Shown: positions 1 to 13,485 of the stretch, one piece after another | Layout: each line of letters opens with the position of its first letter | Position numbering within the stretch: position 1 is the stretch's first letter | Assembly (NCBI RefSeq): GCF_016808335.1 | Contig: NC_053149.1 | Coordinates: 14,125,714-14,189,713, forward strand | DNA length: 64,000 nt | Source of the DNA: Panicum virgatum | Taxonomy: Eukaryota; Streptophyta; Magnoliopsida; Poales; Poaceae | Direction: 5' to 3' | Notes under the pieces: generated by a model | Databases searched by the model: none | What the model saw: only the letters and a program-made list of their open reading frames with translations | Told to the model about the DNA's origin: nothing | Program-made: the position numbers and the translations under genes

Positions 1-537
1 CCGAAGGTTGTCAAGTAGTTCCGCGAGAGTATGGCTTTGGCAATATTTGAGTTGAATCTTTGCCAGCGCATTGGTGATGAAATCCAGACTGTCTTGAGAT
101 GACCTGACTGGATCTGAATATACGTCGAAAACGGATGCCTCCCGGCTAGCGGTGACTGAGTATTTTACGACACGGAGTAGGTGATCCAAGCTATTTTCAT
201 AGATGGATCTGATAATCTGTTGGTAGGCAGATGATGAATTGCGCAAGCCAAATACGGGTTGAGCAAGAGGAGTCCCAATCCGAGTAGATTTCGGTTTGAG
301 ATCAATCTGAGTCCGAGTGGAACTCGAGTTGTCTTCGAGTTTCGCCTCGATCTCCTTGGCGAGGTCGGGAAGCAACATGATGCCACGATCGTCAGATCTG
401 GCAAGTTTGCTGGAGTCTTCCGACGTGATGATCTTCAGCGCGGGTAAGTTGGTTAGGTGGCTATCGAAACCGCCCGAACCATTGGCGACGCAGACCCATG
501 AGCCGAAGATGAAGGTGGCACTTTGAGGAGGCGTCAT
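1..537 (-). CDS. Partial 5' ORF (gag-like) of a Gypsy-type LTR retrotransposon
   Basis: Reading the minus strand from an ATG at 537-535, the frame stays open for 179 codons to the window edge, so the ORF is 3'-truncated by the window. The product starts MTPPQSATFIFGSWVCVANG and has a hydrophilic, acidic and Ser-rich middle. I recognise no catalytic motif. Its place directly downstream of an LTR end and a primer-binding-like site (LTR edge at 608) makes it the first ORF of the element, gag or a pre-gag ORF as in many grass Gypsy elements. That function is inferred from position, not from a domain. It could belong to a non-autonomous derivative. Confidence 0.55.
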   Translation of the reverse strand, partial: MTPPQSATFIFGSWVCVANGSGGFDSHLTNLPALKIITSEDSSKLARSDDRGIMLLPDLAKEIEAKLEDNSSSTRTQIDLKPKSTRIGTPLAQPVFGLRNSSSAYQQIIRSIYENSLDHLLRVVKYSVTASREASVFDVYSDPVRSSQDSLDFITNALAKIQLKYCQSHTLAELLDNLR

Positions 538-793
538 GGTGCTGAAAGCGGAGGTGGCCACCGAACTCGCCGATGAACTTGCCGACTCCCCTACCTGGTG
601 CGCCAGCTGTCGGTATTTACCGCCAAGCCTGCTCAGGGAAACTCTTAGCAGTAAGGTTTGTAGGTAGGGATCGACTGCTCTGAAACTCGATGGTGCAAGG
701 AACACAAAGATTTAGACATGTTCGGGCCACGAGTTGCGTAATACCCTACGTTCTGTGTGGTGGTTTGTATTGCCTTAGGTGTTGATATCTTTC

Positions 794-3552
794 CACTACA
801 AGAAAAGTAAGCATCCGTGACGAAAATTATTATGATAGATGTTAGAAATGTCATAGAATAACGGCTATTCTGTGACGATTTTAGTATTTTCGTCAAAAAG
901 TTGAGGCTATCAGTAATTTGTGACGAACATGAATTTATCATCATAAAAGATTCAATAATTTGTGACGATTTTAAATATTTGTCATGGAAAAGCTAATCAT
1001 TTATGACGATTAATTTATGACGAATGTGTTTTTTGTCAAAAAAAGTACAAAACTATGAATATGCCCAATATGTATTTGGACTGGCCCATCAGGTCGCCCG
1101 AACCTTGTGCTCAGGGAGCAGGGTACCAGCCCTGGCGAGTGGCGGCGGCGTGCTTGGCCAACTGCGACGACGTGCTTGGCAAAGGTTGCTGAACGCCGGC
1201 CGCGTCGAGCTGGCCAGAGCGCCCGCCGCGCTAGGGGCGCTTGGGTGTCGAGCGGAAGTTTGTATGGTAGTAAAAATTGCTGCAAATATTTAGAACTGCA
1301 TGTCAAGCTATAGCTATTTTATGGTTTTGTGCACTTGGAATGGAATATGAAGTTGATTGTTGTTATATTTTGATACCTTTGAAACGGGAACCGGTGTATC
1401 AGGAATGATTAGTTTGCAATTTGGACAAAAAAATATGATATTATGTCAATTTGTAGAATTTTTTTTATCTAATTTAGATATTATTTTAATTGTTATTTAA
1501 TAATTTTAGAAGACAATTGAATTAATTATTTTTGTATGTTACTTCAAAAACGGTGAAATAAAATGAAAAAATATATAGAAAAGGAATGAAATAGACCCAT
1601 CTAACTACTTGAGCCCACGATCAGCCCACAACAAAGGGCACGTTGTTACCATCAGATCAAATTGGACGACCAGGATGCTCCGTACTCGGAATAAATATCT
1701 CTTGCCAGCTACTGGCGAAAACCTACCCACTGCTCACTCCTCCGCTCTCCTCCCCTCCAGATCCACCCACTACTCCTCCCAGATCCACCCGTCACGAGAT
1801 CCACCCTATTCCTCTGCTCAGGATTCATGGCGCGGCTGCTCTTGCCGACCCCCACCTCGCCGGTCAAGTCCGAGCGGGCTGCAGCGCCGGTGCCGGTGGG
1901 GTAGGCGAGCGGAGGATCTCGGCAGCGGCGGCGGCATCTGCAAGAGCGGCGGCAGCACCCGGGCCGCCGACTGGCTTGGGCCTGCGGCGACGGCCCCTGC
2001 GGTGGGCTGGTTAGGTGCCGGGCGAGCGTGATGCTGCTTCCGGCCGTGCGGCAGTCCTCTCAAGGCGAGCAGGTGAGCATTTGAGAGAGCGGCACGTCGT
2101 CAGGCAGCATCTGCGAAAGGGGGCTCCAGCATCTGGTGCTCTTCAGCGGAAGCAAGTGAGTGCAAATGCGCTGAAGAAGCCGCTCTTTTTTTTGTGTTTA
2201 CTATGGCTGCTAATCCATTGTTATCTTGAATAGAGCTGAGCTTACCTTCCTTGCTTCATTTCTCAATACGATGGCTAATTTACACTATTGCTGCGTCAAC
2301 TAGTATATGTTTGTGAGGCTGGCGAGCTTCAGCATTGTAGTATTGTGCCATTGTTTGCTACCAATGCAAGAGCAGTAGTATTGGGCAATTTGCACTGAAG
2401 GTGTTCGATAAAAGGCCTGAAACACTCTTGTTTAGGCTAAACTTGGACGACCTAATGGTTTCTTTTTATCCGCTCATCAAATTATAGACTAGCTGCAGAC
2501 ACATGTCCCTTGTTGAACAATGATAGTATTGGTTTACCACCATAATGAATAATGTTATGTTCTCCATGTGAAAATGAAATTCTGTTACGTTCTCCATGTG
2601 AAAATCCATCTTGTTATATGGTATTGTGCAGCAGCTAGCAAGTGTTTGGAATAATTGCTTATTTCCATTGCTAGTAACACTAAGTAAGTTTATTGCTTCT
2701 CTGCAAGGTTTGAACTATGGGATGTAACAATTCTTTAAAAAATTATGGAATGAAACATCCCTGCAGCTGATTGCATTCAGTTATTTTATCGAGTATCGTG
2801 GACTTATTTCCAAGCTCAAGGTATTTCTACATCTCCCTCCTTGAATCCATTTACACCTTTTAATTGTGTTATTTTGGTATATTTTGCTCTCATTATTGGT
2901 TTCATGTTACAAAAGCTGAGTTAAACTTATCTGTATCAAATCATGCAGAGTGTCGACATCTGAATGGTCAGCATTCTCCAGGGTCTTAGCTGCACACTCT
3001 GCACACCATTTGTTCACATTCTGTTCTTTTATGTATATTTATATGTATATGGTGGTTGAAAATACTTGTGTGACCAAGTGATGTTTTATGAAATGGTTGT
3101 AACGGCACGTGTTGTATAAATAAAGCAATTCTAGGATAATTATATGTATTTATTGTTTTGCGTGGTTTTTATTTGTTATCCATATGTATTTTGAATAACC
3201 TTTTATGGCACTGTGGAGATCTTTTTCGTCACAGAATGGCCATGCGTGCAGAGGGTTTGTGATGTTTTGGCCCATATTGGATGACAAAAAATATCGTCAT
3301 AGAATGTATAAATTTAGTGATGATAATGTAATCGTCATAGAACATATGTTTCTATGATGTTAGTGAATCGTCATAAACTAGTTCCATTCTGTGACGATTT
3401 CGTAAAGAACGTCACCAATGACATTTTCTGACGGTGGTTCTATGACGATCCTTGTGACGCAGTATAAATGTCACTATTACGCTTTTGTGATGAAAACCCA
3501 TATTTTCAGTGACGATAATGGATCATCAAGGATAGTCAAATCTCTTGTAGTG
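794..3552. mobile_element. Non-autonomous CACTA (En/Spm-type) transposon
   Basis: The left end is CACTACAAGAAAAGTAAGCA and the right end, read inward, is CACTACAAGAGATTTGAC. A 3 bp TSD, TTC, lies at 791-793 and 3553-3555. Both subterminal regions carry many copies of a TGACGA-type motif in both orientations (about 820-1025 and 3225-3520), the arrangement expected of CACTA transposase binding sites. There is no transposase ORF, so the 2759 bp element is non-autonomous. The interior (1085-1260 and 1600-2160) is GC-rich and gene-like, whereas the rest is AT-rich. The element splits the LTR of the flanking retrotransposon and is therefore younger than it. Confidence 0.9.
1600..2230 (+). other. 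Possible captured host-gene fragment inside the CACTA element
   Basis: This stretch looks like a grass gene 5' end: a pyrimidine-rich leader with repeated 'cctcccagatccaccc' (1740-1805), an ATG at 1828, and GC-rich sequence up to a possible splice donor (GCAAG|TGAGTG) near 2155-2162. The ATG frame closes after about 25 codons, so no intact protein remains. A plus-strand frame from 1609 is open for 140 codons but matches nothing I know. Base composition changes sharply from the AT-rich CACTA flanks. CACTA elements are known to pick up gene pieces; that this is one is an inference. Confidence 0.3.
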
Positions 3553-3788
3553 TTCGAGGGGGTACTTGCCCGCCCTTATATATCCGGGGGACAGGTTTAC
3601 ATGGAAAGTCCTAGCTGAGTTCAGTTGGAGTCCTACTACAACACGATCGGGTAGTTCCTTTGTACTGCAACTAGTTCTATGCCTATACGAGTAGTTACAA
3701 AATAGGTAAGGTACATCCAAGTGCTATCTCTTACTCTAGAACATTCTATGCCTACAAGCAGTCCCGCTGCCCCGGGTCTGACAACTGG

Positions 3789-4130
3789 TCACTGCTCAGT
3801 TTAACTGACACAGTTGTTCTTTTGCTAGCTTCCCTACATTATGATCCTCTTGGTCGTTTGTTGCTACTGTGTTTAATTCTATCGTTTGTTGCATGGCGCT
3901 ATGCCTCCATGGCCTAGTTTCTGTTAGGGAACAATCGATTCAAGTTTCTTACTTTTTGGAAGCCAACAAATCTCCATAGTGTAGAATACAAGATTCCGTT
4001 CATAATGTCAGCAACCTATGTTCATGTTCAAGCTTGATGAGCTTACTATACCAATCATGATCTGATCGATATTGTCCTAGTTCCTGATCTGCTTGTGGTG
4101 TTAATTATTTTTGAGCTTGTGGTGTTAATT
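3789..4130. other. Intergenic, no gene recognised
   Basis: Low-complexity intergenic sequence between the retrotransposon LTR and the tandem repeat block. A short duplication of 'gcttgtggtgttaatt' occurs at about 4091-4130. No ORF or RNA gene is supported. Confidence 0.5.
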
Positions 4131-5701
4131 GTGAGGTGCGATAGTGTCTTGTAGCAATGTCGGCAATAAACATTTGGAGGGTGGTAGTCTAATATAGTGC
4201 AACGCCTAAAATTTTCTTGTTTATTTTGACTAATAATAATATAATCATGAAGGTACATTTGAGATTTTGGTAATATAATAAGGTATACATGTGGTAAAAT
4301 ACGTTAATTATTTGTGCAGCTAGTATTCTATAGGTATGCACGATATGTAGCTTGATATGTAAAACAACAGATAGATTCATATTTATAAATAGAAATATAT
4401 TTTAATGGCACTGGTGGGTAATTTATAAACATGCATGTGGGTATTTAGGATAATTTTTTGTAATGGCAGTGGTGTGTAATTTTAATTTTTTGATTAATAT
4501 GTGAATTTCTAAGCCTTGAGAGCGAACATGGAGGATCCGTTTGTTAGGTGCGGTAGTGTCTTGTAGCAATGTCGGTAACAAACCTTTGGAGGGTGACAGT
4601 CTAATATAGTGTAAAGCCTAAAATTATCTTGCCTAAAATTATCTTATTTATTTTGACTAATAATAGTATAATCGTGAAGATACATTTGGGATTTTGGTAA
4701 TATAATAAAATATACGTGTGGTAAAATACGTTAAGTGTTTGTGTAGCTAGTATCCTATAGGTATGCATAATATGTAGCTTGATATGCAAAACAATGGATA
4801 GATTTATATTTATAAATAGAAATATATTTTAATAGCAGTGGGTAATTTATTAACATGTATATGGGTATTTAGGTTAATTTTTTTGTAATGGCAGTGGTGT
4901 GTAATTTAATTTTTTCCGATTAATATGAGAATTTCTAGGTCTTGAGAGCGAACGTAGAGGTTCCGTTTGTTAACTGTGAGGTGCGGTAGTGTCTCGTAGC
5001 AATATCGGCAACAAACCTTTGGAGGGTGACAATCTAATATAGTGCAAAGCCTAAAATTGTCTTATTTATTTTGACTAATAATAATATAATCGTGAAGGTG
5101 CATTTGAGATTTTGGTAATATAATAAGATATACATGTGGTAAAATATGTTAATTATTTGTGTAGCTAGTATCCTATAGATATGCATGATATGTAGCTTGA
5201 TACGCAAAATGATGGATAAATTTATATTTATAAATAGAAATATTTTTAATGGTACTGGTGAGTAATTTATAAACATGTATATGGGTATTTTAAACTAATT
5301 TTATTGTAATGGCGGTGGTGGGTAATTTTTTTTCGATTAATGTGGGAATTTCTAGGCCTTGAGAGCGAACGCGGAGGCTCTGTTTGTTGGCCAAATAAAA
5401 TCGTGAAGGTGTATTTGAGATTTTAATAATATAATAAGTTATATGTTTGGTAAAATATGATAATTATTTGTGTAGCTAGTATCTTATAGGTATGCACGAT
5501 ATGTAGCTTGATATGCAGAACGATAGATAAATTTATATTTATAAATAGAAATATGTTTTAATGGCATTGCTGGATAATTTATAAACATGTATAGGGGTAT
5601 TTTAGGTTAATTTTTTTGTAATGGCAGTGGTGGGTAATTTTAATTTTTTTTTCTCCGATTAACGTTAGAATTTCTAAGTCTTGAGGGCGAACGTGGAGGC
5701 T
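4131..5701. repeat. Tandem array of four ~0.4 kb AT-rich units
   Basis: Copies begin at about 4131, 4543 and 4976 with GTGAGGTGCGGTAGTGTCT-like sequence, giving periods of about 412 and 433 bp. A fourth copy at 5395-5701 lacks roughly the first 110 bp. Shared landmarks in order are 'ggagggtgacagtctaatatag', 'gtagctagtatcctatagg', 'atttataaatagaaatat', 'ggcagtggtgggtaattt' and 'cttgagagcgaacgtggagg'. Copies differ by scattered substitutions and small indels, so the array is not recent. The short minus-strand ORFs that recur once per unit follow from the repeat and are not treated as genes. Confidence 0.85.
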
Positions 5702-6862
5702 CTTGGTCAAATAATAAGATAATAGATATTGACCCACATAAAAAAGTAATATCAATTTTGCTGATACTAACTAGACAGTCTAGAGAACCAAAGGAAAAGG
5801 ATTAGTCCTTCTAATTCCTATAGTAATTCTAGGCTAGAATTTGAAGTAGCAAATGTTTTCAGTTTTCTTTATGGTTATCTTGTATGCTCTCTCGAAAAGA
5901 TGATATTTATGATGTAACATAAATGAGTTTTATTCTATGCATGCGTTTATAATAAAATTAAAAACAAGATCTAACCTAGAAGAGAAAAATAAGCACTCAA
6001 TTAAATCCAAGTTGAACAGGACAAGAACATGAATGGCTGGAATGCACAATCACACCTCTCACCCCCACCAATTGTGCTAAGTTCACTTCATATTGTATAA
6101 AGAAACATGTGTAATTTATAGTAATTTATATCTTGCATAACTAGCTTAAAACTTTAAAAAGTGATATTACAAGGCTACCCATGCCATTTTACACTGTAAT
6201 ATTCACCCGCTACAACCTAGTCTTCTTTGTATATTTCTTCATCCAATGCAAGCTTGCAAGCACAGTTTCATATGTTCATCGCACGCGCGTGATAGCGTAA
6301 AGTGCTGATAAATTTCCAGAAGCGTAGAAACAAGCAAGTTTTTCTGACCATACCTTGAGGCTTGAGCGAACAGTTTCCCATCCCAGTCATCTCTTGGAAG
6401 CCAAGGCCAGTCTCCAACAGTCAACAAAAAGTAGTGGTCGTCTTCATGTCCTCTCTTCTGATCTACGATCGACTAATTGCGCAATACATTATGTCTAATC
6501 CATTATTGTTAGCTTAACCTTCCCAGCCTTCTATGCCAAGGGAACTCAATACATTAATACTCACTAATTCTATTCGTAGTTAGAGCCTCCTCCCATGCCG
6601 GCAGCCCGGGTACGATTCCCGAGGCTGGCATCGGAGGGCACCTCTGCAGCCCTCCTACTGAAAAAAAATCTATTCGTAGTAAGGTGGTGTCGAAAATCCT
6701 CTCTGCGTGCATGCTCTAATCATGCATCAAGTGTATCACCAAGAGGGGAAAAAAAGTTAAGCTCAAATTTGACATTATAAAAGGTTGAAATAGGGTTACA
6801 TGTATATAACTCGTTATGAGCCCAAAAGCATATCGGAATACACATAGTAATTCAAAGGTATA
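5702..6862. other. Intergenic region
   Basis: AT-rich sequence without a supported gene. It holds one possible coding remnant (6239-6427) and, at about 6585-6670, a tRNA-B-box-like string (GGTACGATTCCCGAGG) followed by an A-run, which may be a SINE remnant. Confidence 0.5.
6239..6427 (-). pseudogene. Possible coding remnant, unknown family
   Basis: A 62-codon minus-strand ORF has balanced, protein-like composition (MLTVGDWPWLPRDDWDGKLF near its start) and no low-complexity bias, unlike most short ORFs here. I do not recognise the family. There is no flanking exon, promoter or conserved splice site I can support, so it may be a gene or transposase fragment, or chance. Confidence 0.2.
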
Positions 6863-7183
6863 CTCTCCCCCCATCTCAAAATAAGTGTTCGTTTAGAAAC
6901 TTAAAAATAAGCATGTTAGCCTTAATTAACTATAGCAGTTGTGATTAAAAACCGCATTGTTTATGTGGTTCCCCGGATCCTCAATATTGCAAATGCATTG
7001 GAACTAGAAAAATAACATCTAATATTTACTTAAATATTTGATTGGTTCTATGCACTTATCTATATAATTTTTCTTAGTATTTGATATTGCGTTAATTAGA
7101 TGGATTTGACTACCATTCAAAAGAACACTTTTTTGGGATAAAATTTGACTGCTAAACAAACACTTATTTTAGGACAGAGAGAG
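6863..7183. mobile_element. Stowaway MITE (Tc1/mariner type)
   Basis: The terminal inverted repeats read CTCTCCCCCCATCTCAAAAT at the left and CTCTCTCTGTCCTAAAATAA at the right (reversed), then AGTGTT on both sides. TA duplications lie at 6861-6862 and 7184-7185. At 321 bp with no ORF, it fits the Stowaway family. Confidence 0.88.
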
Positions 7184-7185
7184 TA

Positions 7186-7980
7186 TAGTGTTTTTGCCTA
7201 CTGATTCCTTTCCTAATTTGACGCTTGCTTACAAATTGCAACCAAATCCATGTGTGGGCCACACGAGATCTGACTACCACACATCAGGGTTGGTAAAATG
7301 AACATCAGAATAATAAACCAGCTCTGTGATGAGCTAAATAGTTGTCTTTAATTATTGATGTAAAACTACTCTATCTCGCAAAAATCATTGACAAATCATT
7401 TTTTCAGGTGTATTGAAAAGGAAAACAATGTTGGTTAACTTCGAAGTAATGTAGGGGCCTATTCAAAATTTGGCGTCTCTTGGACAAAACACATGATTGC
7501 TTAAGTGTGAGTTGGAAGGAGTAAAATGAGAAGGGCGTGAACAGTAGACAAATAATGAACTAGGAGCCTCGCACAGCAAAGGTCAAATGAGCTGGCACTC
7601 GTGCACGTCATTTCTTTGTCAGCAGTAGGGATGGTAAGTTTGTGGACTGTTTGAAGGGGCCATGTGACATGCTCTTGCTAGTTGCTTGAGCCTTTTTTTT
7701 TCCTTTACACATTTATGCAAACAAATTATATTTGATCGAAGTAGGCAAATGTTCATGAGCAATCAGTCTGCTTAATATGTCTCGCGTGAAATAAAGAGAA
7801 AAACCATTGTTGCACAAGCACTACTTCACTTTCTCCATGAATTCTCTCTATGGTGCTACTTCCTACTATGTCAGTTATGTTAGGGCATGCCATCGCATGA
7901 ACAGCAACTTTTCTGATGTCCTCCTTATTTTTCACACGAACCTTTTAGATTTATTATATTGTGGCCCCATTGAAATAACT
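7186..7980. other. Intergenic region
   Basis: No gene, RNA or clear repeat recognised. The short ORFs here lack family features. Confidence 0.4.
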
Positions 7981-8277
7981 ACGCCTGCTAATGGGGTTGA
8001 ACCCGCCCCAAATCCACCCATACCCATATTTCAAGAGCCCTAACTACCACCCACCCCGTCGGCCCAATGCCCCAACCCGCCCTAACCCGAAGTAACGACG
8101 GAAGATGATATGCGACTTACGTACCGATCTACTATCATAGCGCCCCAACCCGTCTGTGTCATCAACCCAACCCTCCCCAACCTGTTTCATAGTGTCACAT
8201 GTTTCCACTCATCCAATAATATCCGTATTAAAACCCACCCAAAAAACCCGTCAAACCCCGCCCCATTAGCAGGAGTA
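7981..8277. mobile_element. MITE-like element with ~9 bp direct flanks
   Basis: Inverted ends share CCTGCTAATGGGG (left 7984-7996; right reversed about 8261-8273). A 9 bp direct repeat, GAAATAACT, lies at 7972-7980 and 8278-8286. The interior is rich in 'aacccgcccc'-type strings. Size and ends suggest a hAT- or Mutator-derived MITE; the exact superfamily is uncertain because the outermost 3-4 bases of the two ends differ. Confidence 0.6.
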
Positions 8278-8286
8278 GAAATAACT

Positions 8287-8790
8287 AACAGTAGCAACCA
8301 ACAATGCAGATGTTTCCTTCAAGGAACGGCCACTGATACGTGCTGGGCAGAAGAACAAAGGTTCTCTACCGCTACCAGTGGGGAAGCTTTCCAACAGTCC
8401 CTAGTCCTTCCAGGAACCTGCTCGTGACATGAATGTAGGCCACGCAAGCACCTAACGCGAATCATCATGTACCGTGTACTCGGTACATCACACATCGCGT
8501 TTGACCTGATGGACACGCATTTGTTCGCTGGGAAATCAGCCAGTCAGTCAGTCCCTTGCATTGGGCAAACAGAAAGAAGGCAACCATGTCAAGCAGGCAT
8601 GTGCTCCAGCCGTCTCATGAACCATCAGATCTTTCATATGGATGGCCACACTGACATAGCAAAAGTACCTTAACTCCTAGTACAATTTGGTTGAAAACAC
8701 GACATGACCAATAAATCTTAAGATGTTACCTCTTGATACGAAGCTTGTGCGAAAAAAGGCATGCTGCTGTAGCATCATACTTTTTGTCCC
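8287..8790. other. Intergenic region
   Basis: No supported gene or repeat. Small ORFs on both strands lack recognisable domains. Confidence 0.4.
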
Positions 8791-8793
8791 CAA

Positions 8794-9139
8794 GGCCTTG
8801 TTTAGTTGCATGTGTAAAGTTTTTGAAATGGAATCTTTTCACATTTGAAGTATTAAATATAGAATAATCACAAAATTAATTACAGAACTCGTCTGTAAAC
8901 TATAAGACGAATCTAATGAGCCTAATTAATCTATCATTAGTGCATAGTTGCTGTAGCAATTACTGTAGTAATTTAGTGTCTAATTATGGCCTAATTAGGC
9001 TCATTAGATTGGTCTCGTAATTTACAAGCAAACTGTATAATTAGTTTTTTATTTTGTTTAGATTTAATACTCCATGCATGTAAGATTTCTCTTCGATGTG
9101 ATAGTTTTGGAATTTTGAAGTTTGCAACTAAACAAGGGG
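8794..9139. mobile_element. MITE with GGCCTTGTTTAGTTGC ends
   Basis: The left end is GGCCTTGTTTAGTTGCA; the right end reversed is CCCCTTGTTTAGTTGCA. Flanking CAA occurs at 8791-8793 and 9140-9142. The interior contains a second inverted repeat around 'gacgaatctaatgagcctaattaat' / 'ctaattaggctcattagatt' with a 'tgctgtagcaattactgtag' centre. The same interior type recurs in MITEs at 33460, 42220, 44759 and 49510. It is PIF/Harbinger-like by 3 bp TSD and size, without a transposase. Confidence 0.78.
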
Positions 9140-9142
9140 CAA

Positions 9143-9836
9143 AGACAGCGATACGGATCCATGTTCGATGATAGCCAACCATAAAGAACCCTTCCTGGGG
9201 AAAATCCTGCATATGGTCTTCATTAATAAATATACCATCCAACTTGTAACAACACTTACATATAACAAAAGTAGTTGGATTATTTGGGAAGCAAAACCTC
9301 GCTTTTCGCTGAGCTTTTTGTACTTTGATTACTTGAATTCACACAGTGTATGCTATATTGTCATGTGCTGTGCAAGGTTCAATATGGCTGGATGAATATT
9401 TTACTACTAGTACTTGTTAGGGGTAGGCCTACCCCGAGCTTGATACAACTAGGATAAAGTTACAGCAATGACTGATCTACTGTAAAGATACAACTGTCTT
9501 ATGAGGTAGTTTGAAGTCCTGGAAGACTCAGATCAAGGAAAGGATACGGTCACTCAATGTGATTAAGGCATAAATGGAATTCAAAATAAAACTGCATCAT
9601 TGTACTGTATGATAGTTTTGTTTACAAGATGAGTCGTATATATAATGCATAATCACCAATTAATAATAGACTCTTCATTTTAGTTTCACACGCTACTCCA
9701 GTCCTATGAGAAGATTGCAGCAAAGTTTGCCGTTTAACAAGTGGCAGACATTGTTTTCAATCTACCTAGACTTGTCTAGGACAAAACGTTAATCTCCATG
9801 TAGCTTTCAGCTGAAACTGAAGCACGAAACAGCAAC
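9143..9836. other. Intergenic region upstream of the peroxidase MITE
   Basis: AT-rich sequence with no gene or repeat I can support. Confidence 0.4.
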
Positions 9837-9839
9837 TAA

Positions 9840-10085
9840 GGCCCCGTTTGGCACACCTTCATGGGCAGCTTCACATGAAGCTATGCCAAACGGTTCTTTT
9901 TGGACTAGCTTCAAGCTTGAAACTATTCATGAAGCCATCATGTGCTTCTACTAGCGAGGTGAAGCTACAAAAACGTGGCTTCACCTAGCTTCACCAGGAA
10001 GAAGCTCTTTCGCCAAACGTTTTCCAAAACAGGTTCAGTTTCACCAACTGTTTCAGGAGAAGCTGAAGCTATGCTAAACGAGGAC
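9840..10085. mobile_element. Tourist-like MITE in the peroxidase promoter region
   Basis: Ends are GGCCCCGTTTGGCAC and, reversed, GTCCTCGTTTAGCAT, with TSD TAA at 9837-9839 and 10086-10088. The 246 bp body is dominated by 'gaagct'/'agcttc' strings and can fold on itself. It ends about 300 bp upstream of the peroxidase start codon, so it could affect expression; that is inference only. Confidence 0.85.
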
Positions 10086-10273
10086 TAATTAAGAACGTTA
10101 GAGTCCAATTGAATCTGATGGAATTGATGTAGCAGTTGCCACAATGTCTGGCTAGCTCGCTTATTCTGTAAGCATCCCCCTAACAACCCAGCTGCCTGCT
10201 GCATCTGATCCCACCGTCCCCTGTTCCAAACCACCCTCCTTTCCTTACATGCACTACACCCACTTCCTGCAGC

Positions 10274-10281
10274 TATATATA
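10274..10281 (+). promoter_or_regulatory. TATA box of the peroxidase gene
   Basis: TATATATA lies about 108 bp upstream of the peroxidase ATG at 10389. That leaves room for a leader of roughly 75-80 bp, normal for a plant gene. No other TATA-like string lies closer on this strand. Confidence 0.6.
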
Positions 10282-10388
10282 CCATACCATATGCCCACCT
10301 CATCGAACCATCCAAAAGAGAAGAAGAAACAAGCAAGTAGCAATACTCTCTTTCTTGTAACATAGCGCAGCAAAGGTTACTCACTTAC

Positions 10389-12176
<1,788 letters not shown>

Positions 12177-13485
12177 GGCTGCTTTATGTACTGAAATTGT
12201 ATCTGATGTTGGTGATATAATTTGTTCAAATAAGCAAGCATGGCTATGATTTTATCAGATGTCTGATCTTATGTTTTTATTTAAACACATTGTAAAATGT
12301 GTATCTATTAATAAGTCGATATATAAGATGAGTTGATTTGGTTGTCATAGATCTGCTTATTTGACTTACCTTACCATGTTTTGAGATTTGACTCCAAATC
12401 CCAACTCAATGAATTCATGCTCTATGTCAATCACTCCATCTATTTCTTCGAGAGTTCTCTAGAACTCCCGCTGTGTCAACTTTAGCATTTGGCACCTGTT
12501 GGAATCAAAATATGGACAAAAGTTAGTACGTAAAGGAAAAACGGCAATCATCATGAGGATCCAAAGATAAAATCGTGCAAATCATGCAGTCAAGTGTTGT
12601 GCCTAAAAGAAATATTTAGAGCTCTCATGCAAGCATTCAAACTAATGGCTTGACCAAGTTTATATCAATATACGCTATTTCATATGCAAAGCAAGGAGGT
12701 ACCTGGTTCTGTCATTTCGTATCTATATGTACTACTTCATATGTTTCAACGGGGTTATTTAGAAAAACATGCATATGCAATGGGAGATAAATACAGTATC
12801 GAGGATTCATATTTGGAAATGGAGCTAAAGGTGGGGAAAAGGGAATAACAGCACACCAGTCAGAGAAGGTATATACCTGCAGGCAGCAGATCCCATAGTT
12901 GTATGGGCTTTCTCTCTTCCCTTATTCCTATAGTTCAGCATCTTTTATCAGAGCCCTGTATGCTCAGTCCATGCTGGGAAAATTGAAAACAAAAAGAAAT
13001 CAATGCTAGTTCATCAAACAGAAAAAAATACATATAAAAAACAAAAGAGGCCAATTGAGGGTACTAAACTGGTTGAACTTAATAAGATGTATCCTCAACC
13101 TCAAGGATTTTCAGAATCTTGAACAATCATATATATTCACAACCACATGGATGGGCACCATGGGTCAACCAGCATAGACTCTCTCAACTGATGGAGCCTG
13201 TGCAAAGTCAGGGTTCTGTTTTCATTTGGTGCCTGTTTCTGGCATAAAAGAATTGACAAACAGTTATAACAAAGGTTCACGAATTTGCATTATGAACCCA
13301 AAGCACAGTTGTCTTGCTAGGAACAATAGACTACATGCAAAAAAGTTAATTCCAACTCATGTTTCATCATCAAGCATCAACTATATCAAGAAAGCATGTT
13401 GTACTTACGAGTTTACATGTGTTGCAGATGATGCTACTGTGGGTAGAAAAAAAAAATCCCCAACAAGTTGGACAGATCACCAAAT
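12177..13485. other. Region between the peroxidase and PPR genes
   Basis: It contains the peroxidase 3' region (the gene's stop is at 12174) and probably the 3' UTR of the minus-strand PPR gene. I see no further gene. Sequence is AT-rich and non-repetitive. Confidence 0.45.

Larger units (their letters stand above)
608..3783 (-). repeat. LTR of the minus-strand Gypsy-like element, split by a CACTA transposon
   Basis: On the minus strand the LTR begins TGTCAGACCCGGGGCAGC at 3783 and ends GGTAAATACCGACA at 608, giving TG...CA termini. It is followed by GCTGGCGCACCAGGTAGGGG (607-588), the primer-binding-region type common in grass Gypsy elements. Removing the CACTA insertion (794-3552) and one TSD copy leaves about 414 bp of LTR. 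Since the internal region lies at lower coordinates on the minus strand, this is the 5' LTR. The other LTR is outside the window, so the element's own TSD cannot be checked; the adjacent bases are ACTGG (3784-3788). Confidence 0.7.

Noticed and set aside
4189..5276. Similar ~62-80-codon minus-strand ORFs recurring every ~0.4 kb
   Set aside because: They recur because the DNA is a tandem repeat; AT-rich composition and no domain argue against genes.
6595..6640. tRNA-like B box near GGTACGATTCCC
   Set aside because: No complete cloverleaf and no matching A box at the right distance.
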